Source: Mesorhizobium amorphae CCNWGS0123 (GTDB lineage: Bacteria; Pseudomonadota; Alphaproteobacteria; Rhizobiales; Rhizobiaceae). Taken from it: 64,000 nt of DNA. The stretch is from NCBI RefSeq assembly GCF_001686985.1, contig NZ_CP015318.1, positions 3,098,001-3,162,000 of the forward strand. Direction: 5' to 3'. This document shows, in pieces, positions 55,220-63,596 of the stretch. Below the pieces are notes generated by a model. The model saw only the letters and a list, made by a program, of their open reading frames with translations. It was not told where the DNA came from and did not search any database. The position numbers were made by a program, and so were the translations under genes. Position 1 is the first letter of the stretch. Every line of letters starts with the position of its first letter.

Positions 55220-56587
55220 GTGACCTTCGCGCGGGTGGCCCTTCTTGCCGCGGCTTTCGTCGCCGCCGCAGTCCTTTCTCCCTTGCCATCGGCCGGGAGC
55301 GGGAAAGTCGCGCTGAGCGTCGCGATCGACGGTGCCATTGGGCCGGCAAGCACAAGACAGCTCGAGGAAGCGCTTGATGTCGCCGCCAGGCGGGACGCCG
55401 AAGTCCTTATCCTTCAGCTCGACACACCTGGCGGGCTGGTCACTTCGATGCGCGAGATGATCGCCGACATCCTGGCTTCGCCGGTGCCCGTCATCGGCTA
55501 TGTCGCGCCGGCGGGCGGCCATGCGGCGAGTGCCGGCACCTATATCCTCTATGCCACCCATGTGGCGGCGATGGCGCCCGGAACCAATCTGGGTGCCGCG
55601 ACACCGGTCGAGATGGGCGGGCTGCCGTCGCTGCCGGGCGGCGACAAGGAGAAGGACGACAAGAGCACCGGGCCGCCGGCGGCCGACGCGATGACGACCA
55701 AGGTGACCAATGACGCGGTTGCCCTGATCCGCTCGCTGGCCGAACTGCGCGGGCGCAACGGCGACTGGGGCGAAAAGGCGGTGCGCGAAGCGGCCAGCCT
55801 GTCGGCCAACGCAGCATTGCAGGAGCGTGTCATCGACTTCGTCGCCCGCGATACGACCGAGTTGCTGCAACTGTCGGATGGGCGCACCGTCGAGGCGGCC
55901 GGCGCCAAAAAGACACTGGCGACGAAAGGGCTGCCGGTCGAGACGCTGGAGCCCGGCTGGTTCATCCGGCTTCTCTCCGTCATCACCGACCCGAATGTCG
56001 CCGTCATCCTGATGCTGGTCGGCATCTACGGCATCGTCTTCGAGTTCACCAGCCCCGGCGCGGTGGCGCCCGGCGTGGTCGGCACCATCTGCCTCGTGCT
56101 CGGGCTCTATGCGCTCAATCTCCTGCCGATCAACTATGCCGGCCTTGCCCTGATGCTGCTCGGCATTGCCTTCCTTGCCGTCGAGGCCTTCAACCCCACC
56201 GTGGTGCTTGGGCTGGGTGGCGTGAGCGCCTTTCTGCTTGGCGCCGCCATGCTGCTCAAGGTCGAGGGTCCCGGCTTCGAGATGTCATGGGCGGTCATCG
56301 GCGCCGCCGCCGCGCTCACGCTTGGCCTGGCGCTGCTCACCGGCAGCTATCTGTGGGCGGCGCGCCGGAGCCTGCCGCGCGTCGGCGGCGAGGCCATGCG
56401 CGGCCAGCCCGCCAAGATCCTCGACTGGCAAGGCGGCGAGGGCCATGTGCTGGCTCTAGGAGAGCGCTGGCGGGCGAAGGCCAATGAGCCCGTCGCACCG
56501 GGCGACAGCGTCGAGGTGGTCGGTGTCAGCGACCTCGTGTTGACGGTGCGCCGCCGCGATGCGGGACAGAATGGAGCAAGACAATGA
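55220..56587 (+). CDS. NfeD-type membrane serine protease
   Basis: The 455-residue full-length NfeD has a signal-like start, a ClpP-class protease domain with catalytic Ser in [20 protein letters not shown] and Lys in [20 protein letters not shown], five transmembrane segments (from [20 protein letters not shown] to [15 protein letters not shown]) and a C-terminal OB-fold NfeD domain ([20 protein letters not shown]). GTG 55220 lies eight bases after GGAG. It is coupled to a slipin gene by an ATGA overlap, the classic NfeD-stomatin pairing for membrane protein quality control. Confidence 0.92.
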   Translation: MTFARVALLAAAFVAAAVLSPLPSAGSGKVALSVAIDGAIGPASTRQLEEALDVAARRDAEVLILQLDTPGGLVTSMREMIADILASPVPVIGYVAPAGGHAASAGTYILYATHVAAMAPGTNLGAATPVEMGGLPSLPGGDKEKDDKSTGPPAADAMTTKVTNDAVALIRSLAELRGRNGDWGEKAVREAASLSANAALQERVIDFVARDTTELLQLSDGRTVEAAGAKKTLATKGLPVETLEPGWFIRLLSVITDPNVAVILMLVGIYGIVFEFTSPGAVAPGVVGTICLVLGLYALNLLPINYAGLALMLLGIAFLAVEAFNPTVVLGLGGVSAFLLGAAMLLKVEGPGFEMSWAVIGAAAALTLGLALLTGSYLWAARRSLPRVGGEAMRGQPAKILDWQGGEGHVLALGERWRAKANEPVAPGDSVEVVGVSDLVLTVRRRDAGQNGARQ

Positions 56588-57345
56588 TGGTTGGTTATGT
56601 GGCCTATCTGGTACTCGCTCTGGTCGTGGTCATGTTCCTGTCCGCGGCCATCCGCATTCTCAGGGAGTATGAGCGCGGCGTGGTCTTCACGCTCGGCCGC
56701 TTCACCGGGGTCAAGGGGCCTGGCCTCATCATCCTCGTTCCCTTCATCCAGCAGATGGTGCGGGTCGACCTGCGTGTCGTGGTCCAGGACGTGCCGCCTC
56801 AGGATGTCATCTCGCGCGACAATGTTTCGGTGAAGGTCAACGCCGTGCTCTATTTCCGCATCGTCGATGCCGAGCGGGCGATCATCCAGGTCGAGGACTT
56901 CATGGCCGCCACCAACCAGCTGGCGCAGACCACGCTGCGCTCTGTGCTCGGCAAGCACGAGCTCGACGAGATGCTGGCCGAGCGCGACAAGCTCAACAAC
57001 GACGTCCAGGAGATCCTCGACCAGCGCACCGATGCCTGGGGCATCAAGGTCTCAAATGTCGAGATCAAGCATGTCGACCTGAACGAGAGCATGGTCCGCG
57101 CCATCGCCAAGCAGGCCGAGGCCGAGCGGCTGCGCCGCGCCAAGGTGATCAATGCCGACGGCGAGCAGCAGGCGGCGGCAAAGCTGGTCGAAGCTGGCCG
57201 GATGCTGTCGGCCGAGCCGCAAGCCATGCAATTGCGTTACTTCGAAGCCCTGCACGACATTGCCGGCGAGCGCTCGTCCACGGTGGTGTTCCCGCTGCCG
57301 GTGGACCTGCTCAGCCAATTCCTGAAGCAGGGTGGGGCAAAGTAG
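56584..57345 (+). CDS. Slipin/stomatin-like SPFH protein
   Basis: The 253-residue protein has an N-terminal membrane hairpin ([20 protein letters not shown]), the SPFH core ([54 protein letters not shown]) and a long coiled-coil-prone helix ([20 protein letters not shown]) for oligomerisation. It is the partner of NfeD, forming a membrane microdomain with the protease. Confidence 0.93.
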   Translation: MMVGYVAYLVLALVVVMFLSAAIRILREYERGVVFTLGRFTGVKGPGLIILVPFIQQMVRVDLRVVVQDVPPQDVISRDNVSVKVNAVLYFRIVDAERAIIQVEDFMAATNQLAQTTLRSVLGKHELDEMLAERDKLNNDVQEILDQRTDAWGIKVSNVEIKHVDLNESMVRAIAKQAEAERLRRAKVINADGEQQAAAKLVEAGRMLSAEPQAMQLRYFEALHDIAGERSSTVVFPLPVDLLSQFLKQGGAK

Positions 57346-57362
57346 TAAGGCCAAGACGGCAG

Positions 57363-57390
57363 CCGATCTCCCCTCCTGCGGGGAGATCGG
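57363..57390. terminator. Perfect 11-bp hairpin between convergent operons, repeat-derived
   Basis: CCGATCTCCCC and GGGGAGATCGG flank TCCTGC, in the 59-bp gap between the slipin and molybdenum-enzyme stops. The GATCTCCCC core is the same as in the dispersed repeats at 61.3 kb, so it is probably a shortened copy serving as a bidirectional terminator. Confidence 0.6.
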
Positions 57391-57404
57391 CAGCTCCACC
57401 GCCT

Positions 57405-59705
57405 CTAGATCAACTTCTCCAGCGTGATCGGCAAATCCCGCACCCTCTTGCCCGTGGCGTGGAACACCGCGTTAGCGACCGCCGGGGCCACGCCGACGAT
57501 GGCCAACTCGCCCACGCCCTTGCCGCCGAGCGCAGAGGAATGCGGATCGGGGATGCCGACCGAGATCGTCTGGATATCCGGAATGTCGGCATTGGTCGGC
57601 ACCAGATAGTCGGCGAGGTTGTTGTTGACGATGCGGCCGTGGCGGCGGTCGACGATGCCTTCTTCGAGCAGCGCCTGGCCGATGCCCATGATGATGCCGC
57701 CCTTCCACTGGCTTTCCGCCAGCTTCGGATTGTAGAGCCGGCCCGAATCCAGCGCCGACACCACGCGTGATACCCTGACCGTGCCGAAATCCTCGTCGAC
57801 GCGCACTTCGATGAAATGCGCGCACCAGCTATGCCGGGAATAGTCGCCATCGGTGTGCGTCAGCGGCGTCGCGATGGTGGTGTAGGCCTTGTAGCGATCC
57901 TCGGCGGTCGAGTTGGCCGGCATGGTGTCGCCCTTGGCCTCGATCTGGTCGGCCCCGACGCTGGCCAGCAGCTCGGCGATCGAAACCTCCGGTCCGTCGC
58001 CGCGCGGCGATGAAACACGGCCGCCTGCCACGACCAGCGTGTTGGCCTGCAGCGCATGGAAGGGCGAGCGCGGATCGGAGATCGCCAGGCCGACCAGCTG
58101 GTCGAGTGCCGCACCGGCCGCCTTGTGCACGGCGCCGGTCATAATGCCGGCGAGCCTCGAGCCGCCGGTGACGCCGGCGCGGGCAAAGCGCGAGTCGCCG
58201 AGCTTGACCACGACATTGTCCGCCGGCACGCCGAGCGTCTCGGCCGCCGTCTGCGCCAGGATCGTGTACGTGCCCTGGCCCATGTCGATCGACGAGCTTT
58301 CGACCTCGACCGTGCCGTCGGCGAGGATGCGCACTAGTGCCTCGCCATAGGCGCGCCGCACCGGATAGGTGCCGGCGGCGACACCCCAGCCGATCAGCTG
58401 GTTGCCGTCGCGCATCGAGCGCGGGGCAGGGCTGCGCCTGGCCCAGCCGAACGCCTCGGCACCGGCAGCGAAGGCCTCACGCAACTGCCTTGTCGACCAG
58501 GCTTTCCTGGCATGCGGATCCTGCTCGGCATAGTTCCTGAGCCGGATCTCCAGCGGATCGATGCCGACCACATAGGCGAGTTCGTCGATGGCGCTTTCGA
58601 TGCCGAAGGCGCTCGGGTTCTCGCCCGGCGCGCGCATCGCGCCCGGCACCACCGAATTGACCCGCACGACATTCTGCTTCGAGGAGAAATTCGGCGTCGC
58701 GTACATGACCGAGGTGACGGAGCCCAGCGGCTCGACCCACATGCCGCCCATCGAGGTTTCGTTGACGCCGCGATGGACGATAGACTGGATTTTTCCGTCG
58801 CGGTCGGCACCGAGCGTCACCGTCTGCCGCGTCGCCGCCCGGCCGCCATAGCCGGTGAAGGTCTGCGGCCGGCTCATCACAAGCCGCACCGGCCGTCCGA
58901 GCATTTTCGCGGCACTGGCCGCCACCGCGCCATGCGAAAGTGCCAGCGCCTTGGAGCCGAAGCCGCCGCCAATATAGGGCGAGACCAGCCGCACATTCTC
59001 GAACGGAATGGCGAACCATTCGGCATAGGTGCGCGCCATGCCGTCGAGCCACTGGCTCGGCTCCCAGACGGTCAGCCGGTCGCCTTGCCAGGCGGCGATC
59101 AGCCCATGCGGCTCCATCGGTGCCTGGTATTCGCGCGGTGTGTTGTAGGCGGCGCAGATGCGCACCGGTGCCGAGGCGAAGGCGGCTTCGGCTTCGCCCC
59201 ATTCCTTGGTCATCATGTCGATCGGAATGCCGTCGCCGGCCTTGGGGTCGCTGAGATCGGCGACTGCCGGTGCTTCGTCATAGCTGACCTTGACCAGTGC
59301 TGCCGCTGCCACCGCCTGCTCGAAACTTTCGGCAACCACGGCCGCGACATGCTGGCCGCTGAATGCGATGTCACGCGCCAGCGGGCAATAGGGCACATCG
59401 GGTGGCGGCGTGCCGAACCAGTCCGATGCCGTCTTCAGCGGCGGGATGGTGTCGGGCGTCAGCACCAGAAGCACGCCGGGCGCGCCCTCTGCCGCTGCCG
59501 TGTCGATCGCGCGCACCTTGCCGGCGGCAACCGTACTTTCCACCAGCACGGCATGGGCAAGCCCTTCGAGCTGCTGCTCGACCGCGTATTTCGCAGCACC
59601 GGTGATCTTGGCAGGGCCGTCGACGCGCGACAGCCGCCCGCCGACCTGATCGGCGCTGCCGTCCGAAGCGTCGCCGTGCCGGGTTCTGAGGTCGTGAATG
59701 GTCAT
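57405..59705 (-). CDS. paoC: Molybdopterin-binding subunit of a xanthine-oxidase-family aldehyde dehydrogenase (PaoC-like)
   Basis: The 766-residue subunit shows the Moco-site landmarks GGFGSKALALSHGAVAASAA, PREYQAPMEPHGLIAAWQGD, MGQGTYTILAQTAAETLGVP and the catalytic Glu in GKGVGELAIVGVAPAVANAV. Length and order match PaoC (YagR), the aldehyde-oxidising subunit of E. coli PaoABC, which oxidises aromatic aldehydes. It overlaps the FAD-subunit gene by four bases. No PaoD/XdhC-type Moco chaperone gene follows in this window. Confidence 0.9.
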   Translation of the reverse strand: MTIHDLRTRHGDASDGSADQVGGRLSRVDGPAKITGAAKYAVEQQLEGLAHAVLVESTVAAGKVRAIDTAAAEGAPGVLLVLTPDTIPPLKTASDWFGTPPPDVPYCPLARDIAFSGQHVAAVVAESFEQAVAAAALVKVSYDEAPAVADLSDPKAGDGIPIDMMTKEWGEAEAAFASAPVRICAAYNTPREYQAPMEPHGLIAAWQGDRLTVWEPSQWLDGMARTYAEWFAIPFENVRLVSPYIGGGFGSKALALSHGAVAASAAKMLGRPVRLVMSRPQTFTGYGGRAATRQTVTLGADRDGKIQSIVHRGVNETSMGGMWVEPLGSVTSVMYATPNFSSKQNVVRVNSVVPGAMRAPGENPSAFGIESAIDELAYVVGIDPLEIRLRNYAEQDPHARKAWSTRQLREAFAAGAEAFGWARRSPAPRSMRDGNQLIGWGVAAGTYPVRRAYGEALVRILADGTVEVESSSIDMGQGTYTILAQTAAETLGVPADNVVVKLGDSRFARAGVTGGSRLAGIMTGAVHKAAGAALDQLVGLAISDPRSPFHALQANTLVVAGGRVSSPRGDGPEVSIAELLASVGADQIEAKGDTMPANSTAEDRYKAYTTIATPLTHTDGDYSRHSWCAHFIEVRVDEDFGTVRVSRVVSALDSGRLYNPKLAESQWKGGIIMGIGQALLEEGIVDRRHGRIVNNNLADYLVPTNADIPDIQTISVGIPDPHSSALGGKGVGELAIVGVAPAVANAVFHATGKRVRDLPITLEKLI

Positions 59706-60685
59706 GCCATGGCTCCCGTCTTGAGGATGGCGCGGGCGACGACGCGCGGCGCCAGTTCGATCTTGTAGTGGTTGGCGCCATGGTCGACGGCGCCCTCGAC
59801 GGCGAGCAGGCTGGCGCGGCGGACCGCATCCTCCTCCAGCACCTTGCCTTTGAGTGCTTCTTCCACGGCCCGCGCCCGCCAGGGTTTCGTGGCGACGCCG
59901 CCGAGCGCGACGCGCAGGTCACGGATGGTGCGGCCGTCCGCTTCGAGTTCAATGCCGACGGCGGCACTGGCTGCGGCAAACTCATAGGACTGGCGGTCGC
60001 GGACCTTCAGATAGGTCGAACGACGCGCGGCGGCCGATGCCGGGATGCTGATCTGGGTGATCATCTCGCCGGGTTGGATCGCGTGCTCCCGCTCCGGCGT
60101 GGTCCCGGGAAGGAGAAAAAAGTCGTCGACGGAGAGCTGACGCTCACCGAGATGGACGGTCGCGTCGAAGGCGACGAGGGCAACCGCGAGATCGCCGGGA
60201 TACATGGCGATGCAGGCCTCGCTGGTGCCGAGCACGGCATGGCCGCGGGTTACGCCGCCGATCGCCGAGCAGCCGCTGCCGGGCTCCCGCTTGTTGCAGG
60301 CGGGGAAATTGGCCGGGTCGCGGAAATAAGGGCAGCGCGTGCGCTGCATCAGATTGCCGCCGATGCTCGCCATGTTGCGGATCTGCGCCGAAGCCGCCTG
60401 CCACAGCGCCTCCGAGACAGCGGGGAAGCGGCTCTTGATGCCCTCATGGCCGGCGACCTGGCTCATCTTGGCCAGTGCGCCCAGCCTGGCGCCGTGCTCG
60501 CCGACCTCGATCGTGTCCAGCCCTTTGAGATGGCTGATATCGACCAGCGTCTCGGGTTCGGCGACACCGCATTTGGCGAGGTCGAGCAGCGTCGTGCCGC
60601 CGGCAAGCAGCATGGCGCCGGGGAGTGCGGCCGCTTCACGCGCGGCAGCGGGCGAGGTGGCGCGAAGATAGGAAAAATCCCTCAT
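59702..60685 (-). CDS. paoB: FAD-binding subunit with extra 4Fe-4S ligands (PaoB-like)
   Basis: The 327-residue subunit has the FAD loop AMLLAGGTTLLDLAKCGVAE, ASIGGNLMQRTRCPYFRDPA and a C-terminal CO-dehydrogenase-flavoprotein domain. Cysteines in RTRCPYFRDPANFPACNKRE and PGSGCSAIGG match the insertion that holds a 4Fe-4S cluster in PaoB and in hydroxybenzoyl-CoA reductase-like proteins. It lies between and overlaps the iron-sulfur and molybdenum subunit genes. Confidence 0.9.
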   Translation of the reverse strand: MRDFSYLRATSPAAAREAAALPGAMLLAGGTTLLDLAKCGVAEPETLVDISHLKGLDTIEVGEHGARLGALAKMSQVAGHEGIKSRFPAVSEALWQAASAQIRNMASIGGNLMQRTRCPYFRDPANFPACNKREPGSGCSAIGGVTRGHAVLGTSEACIAMYPGDLAVALVAFDATVHLGERQLSVDDFFLLPGTTPEREHAIQPGEMITQISIPASAAARRSTYLKVRDRQSYEFAAASAAVGIELEADGRTIRDLRVALGGVATKPWRARAVEEALKGKVLEEDAVRRASLLAVEGAVDHGANHYKIELAPRVVARAILKTGAMA

Positions 60686-61167
60686 GACTGCACCTCCAGG
60701 GCTGCTTGGCGCACGGCGGCGACGATGTGCGGATAGGCGCCGCAGCGGCAGAGATTGCCGGCCATGTATTCGCGGATTTCCTCGTCCGAACCGGCATGGC
60801 CTTCACGGATGCAGGCCACCGCCGACATGATCTGTCCCGGCGTGCAATAGCCGCATTGGAAGGCGTCCTGTTCGAGGAAGGCGGCCTGCACGGCGTGCAG
60901 CGTGCCGTCGGCCTCGACCAGCCCTTCGATGGTGGTGATCGAGCGGCCTTCGACTTGCGCGGCAAGAGTGAGGCAGGCAAGCACGCGCTCGCCGTCGACA
61001 TGCACGGTGCAGGCGCCGCACTGGCCCTGGTCGCAGCCCTTCTTGGTGCCGGTCAGGTCGAGGCGGTCGCGCAGCGCATCGAGCAAAGTGACGCGCGGCT
61101 CGACTTCCAGCGAATGATCATGGCCGTTGATGGTGAGATGGATGGGGATGGTGGTTGGGCTTGTCAT
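60682..61167 (-). CDS. paoA: 2Fe-2S subunit (PaoA-like), no Tat leader
   Basis: The 161-residue subunit has the first cluster motif in LTGTKKGCDQGQCGACTVHV with Cys in RVLACLTLAA, and the second in DAFQCGYCTPGQIMSAVACI and NLCRCGAYPHIVAAV. ATG 61167 begins directly in the ferredoxin domain (MTSPTTIPIHLTINGHDH). E. coli PaoA carries a Tat signal of about 50 residues that is missing here, so this enzyme is probably cytoplasmic. It is the first gene of the paoABC-like operon. Confidence 0.9.
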   Translation of the reverse strand: MTSPTTIPIHLTINGHDHSLEVEPRVTLLDALRDRLDLTGTKKGCDQGQCGACTVHVDGERVLACLTLAAQVEGRSITTIEGLVEADGTLHAVQAAFLEQDAFQCGYCTPGQIMSAVACIREGHAGSDEEIREYMAGNLCRCGAYPHIVAAVRQAALEVQS

Positions 61168-61242
61168 GGGGCGTCTGGCTCCAGTTGCTTGACGCTGAGG
61201 GGGATTGATCTGGTGTTCGGCGGGGGAGGGGCAAGGGCGTGG

Positions 61243-61409
61243 GAGAGCGTAATCTCCCCCCTTGAGGGGGAGATGGCCGGCAGGCCAGAGGGGGTTGCCT
61301 CTCGTAGAGCGCCAACCTCCATCTGCCTCAGGAGGTCGCACCCAGTCGCACCGACCCCCTCTGTCGCCTCTGGCGACATCTCCCCCTCAAGTGGGGAGAT
61401 AACGCTCTC
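61243..61409. repeat. Long inverted-repeat element (MITE-like) between paoA and tetR
   Basis: The element has near-identical ends, GAGAGCGTAATCTCCCCCCTTGAGGGGGAGATG at one end and its complement at the other: inverted arms of about 50 bp around a loop of about 60 bp. Each arm contains its own small TCTCCCC/GGGGAGA hairpin and a GAGGGGGT block. It matches the unit at 2.13 kb. The ends GAGAGCGTTATCTCCCC suggest a mobile miniature element. I cannot identify a target-site duplication with confidence. Confidence 0.75.
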
Positions 61410-61513
61410 CGCCGTTTGCGCCATTCTCCAGCGGGCAGGGGAAGTTCTGGCCTTCAAACTCTCGACACGTGACATACCGGCCCCCCTGATTATATGATAA
61501 AGGCGCTCCACTA

Positions 61514-61533
61514 AAACGGAGGCGCCTCCGTTT
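61514..61533. promoter_or_regulatory. Perfect 20-bp palindrome, candidate TetR operator
   Basis: AAACGGAGGC and GCCTCCGTTT form a perfect palindrome in the intergenic region 58 bp before the TTG start of the TetR-family gene and about 350 bp from paoA. It follows an A/T-rich TTATATGATAAAGG stretch that could be a promoter. TetR proteins bind 15-20 bp palindromes as dimers, and this is the only such site between the two genes. Confidence 0.65.
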
Positions 61534-61590
61534 ATTACGTGGGGGCTGACCCGCCTGGGTTCAAGCCCCGAATTGCATGTGGAGATAAAA

Positions 61591-62208
61591 TTGGCTCCAG
61601 AGCCGGCAGAAACCGTCGAGGACAAGGCACCCGCCGCTCCGCAAAAGCCGCTGCGCGCCGATGCGCAGCGCAACCGCGACCGGCTGGTCGAGGTGGCGGC
61701 GGTCGCCTTCGCGCAAAATGGCGTCGACGCCTCGCTCGAGGAGATCGCCCGCCAGGCCGGCGTCGGCATCGGCACGCTCTACCGGCATTTCCCGACCCGC
61801 GAGCATCTCGTCGAAATCGTCTACCGCCGCGAGGTGGAGGGGCTCTGCCAGGCTGCCGACGAGCTAGCGGCCAACCATCCGCCCGATGTCGCGCTCGAAC
61901 AGTGGATGCAGCGCTTCGTCGACTACATCGCCACCAAGCGCGGGCTCTCGACCAGCCTGCGTATTCTGCTCACCACCAATTCCACCCTGTTCTCCGACAT
62001 GTCGGGCCGGGTGACGCTCGCGCTGCGTCGCTTGGTCGAGGCAGCGGTCGCCGACGGCTCGATCCGCGGCGACGTTGACGCCTCCGACGTGCTGCATGCG
62101 CTGGGCGGCATCTATTCCGCGCCCGACACCAAGGACTGGCGCGACCGCTCGCGCCGGCTGGTCAAGCTCTTGATGGATGGGTTGCGGTTCGGGGCGAAAG
62201 GGAGTTGA
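61591..62208 (+). CDS. TetR-family regulator divergent from paoABC
   Basis: The 205-residue protein has the TetR helix-turn-helix (VEVAAVAFAQNGVDASLEEI, ARQAGVGIGTLYRHFPTREH) and a C-terminal ligand domain similar to the SBTR/TetR_C type (LTTNSTLFSDMSGRVTLALR). TTG 61591 has GGAG six bases upstream; other in-frame starts (TTG 61573, GTG 61579) are less well placed. It likely represses the aldehyde-dehydrogenase operon and responds to an aldehyde or related effector. Confidence 0.88.
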   Translation: MAPEPAETVEDKAPAAPQKPLRADAQRNRDRLVEVAAVAFAQNGVDASLEEIARQAGVGIGTLYRHFPTREHLVEIVYRREVEGLCQAADELAANHPPDVALEQWMQRFVDYIATKRGLSTSLRILLTTNSTLFSDMSGRVTLALRRLVEAAVADGSIRGDVDASDVLHALGGIYSAPDTKDWRDRSRRLVKLLMDGLRFGAKGS

Positions 62209-62251
62209 GGCGTCGAAGCTGCTTCGACAATCGGGCGTTGAATGCGCTTCG

Positions 62252-62461
62252 CTATCGTCCCAGCGGTTGCCTCGACAGCGAGACAAGTTCCGCCTCGTCG
62301 AGGATGCCGGCCATGTAGTTGGCAAGAATGCGCGACGCCAGCCCCTCGAGGCGATCGGGCGAATCGCTTTCAAGTTTCAGTCGTTCGAAGACCCGCGCCA
62401 GCAAAGCCAATTCGGACGGATCGAAAATGCCGGCATCCTGAGCTTTTCGGCGGATCGGCAT
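62252..62461 (-). CDS. Small conserved protein of unknown function
   Basis: The 69-residue product starts at ATG 62461 with GGGAGG four bases upstream, giving MPIRRKAQDAGIFDPSELAL and LLARVFERLKLESDSPDRLE, then GLASRILANYMAGILDEAEL. It is predicted all-helical and soluble. The fold is reminiscent of small rhizobial proteins of unknown function; no family is named with confidence. It stands alone, convergent with the TetR gene. Confidence 0.6.
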   Translation of the reverse strand: MPIRRKAQDAGIFDPSELALLARVFERLKLESDSPDRLEGLASRILANYMAGILDEAELVSLSRQPLGR

Positions 62462-62703
62462 GACGCCTCCCAAGCAGACGCTTTCGCAACGATTGCAACG
62501 CGCCCCATGAAATTGCGGGTGCGTGGTTAAGAAAACATTAGCCATGCAAAAAGTTCCGCTGCGCTCGAAATCGACTGCGGCGAGGGGAGCGGCGGTCTCC
62601 TAGCAGACCACCGCCGCACTTTCTGGTGACGGCGACTGGCCCTGGCGGCCGCAGCGCCTAGATAAGGCCTGCGCTGGGCGCAAGATTGCAGAAGGACTAG
62701 GAC

Positions 62704-63558
62704 ATGCCTGAACAGATGACCCTGAATAGACCTGACCTGATTGCGCTGAACGACGGCGCCGCCATTCCCCAGCTTGGCCTTGGCGTGTGGCAGGTCGATC
62801 CGGCCATCACCGCTGAGGTGGTGGGCTGGGGGATCGAGGCCGGCTACAGGCTGATTGATACCGCCGAAGGCTACCAGAACGAGGAAGGGGTCGGGCAGGC
62901 GATCCGCAAGGCCGGCGTGCCGAGAGGCGAGCTGTTCATAACCTCGAAGCTGCGCAACGGCGCGCATCAGCGCGACGCCGCGTTGCGGGCTTTCGACGAG
63001 ACGATGGAGAAGCTTGGCATCGAGCAGCTCGACCTGTTCCTGATCCACTGGCCCGTGCCCAGCCAGGGCAAATATGTCGAGGCCTGGAAGACGCTGGTCG
63101 AACTCAGGCAGGCCGGCCGGATCAAATCGATCGGCGTTTCGAATTTCAACCAGGACCATCTGGAGCGCATCATCGGCGAGACCGGAGTGACCCCTGTCGT
63201 CAACCAGATCGAACTGCATCCCCGCTTCCAGCAGCGCGCCGCCAGGGACTTTCACGCCAGGCGCAACATCCGCATCGAAAGCTGGAGCCCGCTGGGCAGC
63301 GGCAGGCTGCTGAGCGATCCGACGCTTGCGGGCATTGCCGGCAAGCATGGCAAGTCGGTGGCGCAAATCATCATCCGGTGGCACCTTCAGGAAGGGCTGA
63401 TCGTCATCCCGAAGTCGAACCACCAGGACCGCATCGCCGCCAACTTCGATGTCTTCGATTTCGAGCTGGACGCGAAAGACCTCGAGACGATCGGCGGCAT
63501 GGATGCACCCGACGGCCGCAACGGGGCGAACCCCGCGACGGCCGCGTTTTTGTTCTGA
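62704..63558 (+). CDS. Aldo/keto reductase (2,5-diketo-D-gluconate reductase-like)
   Basis: The 284-residue TIM-barrel enzyme has the family order ALNDGAAIPQLGLGVWQVDP, catalytic Asp and Tyr in YRLIDTAEGYQNEEGVGQAI, Lys in LFITSKLRN, His in LDLFLIHWPVP, GRIKSIGVSNFNQDHLERII and the NADPH site IVIPKSNHQDRIAANFDVFD. These match the AKR5-like group of aldehyde/ketone reductases. AAGGACTAGGAC precedes the ATG. It may detoxify aldehydes, in keeping with the nearby aldehyde dehydrogenase, but shares no operon with it. Confidence 0.92.
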   Translation: MPEQMTLNRPDLIALNDGAAIPQLGLGVWQVDPAITAEVVGWGIEAGYRLIDTAEGYQNEEGVGQAIRKAGVPRGELFITSKLRNGAHQRDAALRAFDETMEKLGIEQLDLFLIHWPVPSQGKYVEAWKTLVELRQAGRIKSIGVSNFNQDHLERIIGETGVTPVVNQIELHPRFQQRAARDFHARRNIRIESWSPLGSGRLLSDPTLAGIAGKHGKSVAQIIIRWHLQEGLIVIPKSNHQDRIAANFDVFDFELDAKDLETIGGMDAPDGRNGANPATAAFLF

Positions 63559-63567
63559 GCTACGCTC

Positions 63568-63596
63568 TCCCTTCTCCCTTGTGGGAGGAGGGAGAT
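63568..63596. repeat. Partial dispersed repeat at a convergent gene end
   Basis: CTCCCTTCTCCCTTGTGGGAGGAGGGAG is an imperfect hairpin of the same family as the units at 33.3 and 47.5 kb. It fills the 37-bp gap between the aldo/keto reductase and cyclase-like stops and may act as a terminator for both. Confidence 0.55.
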
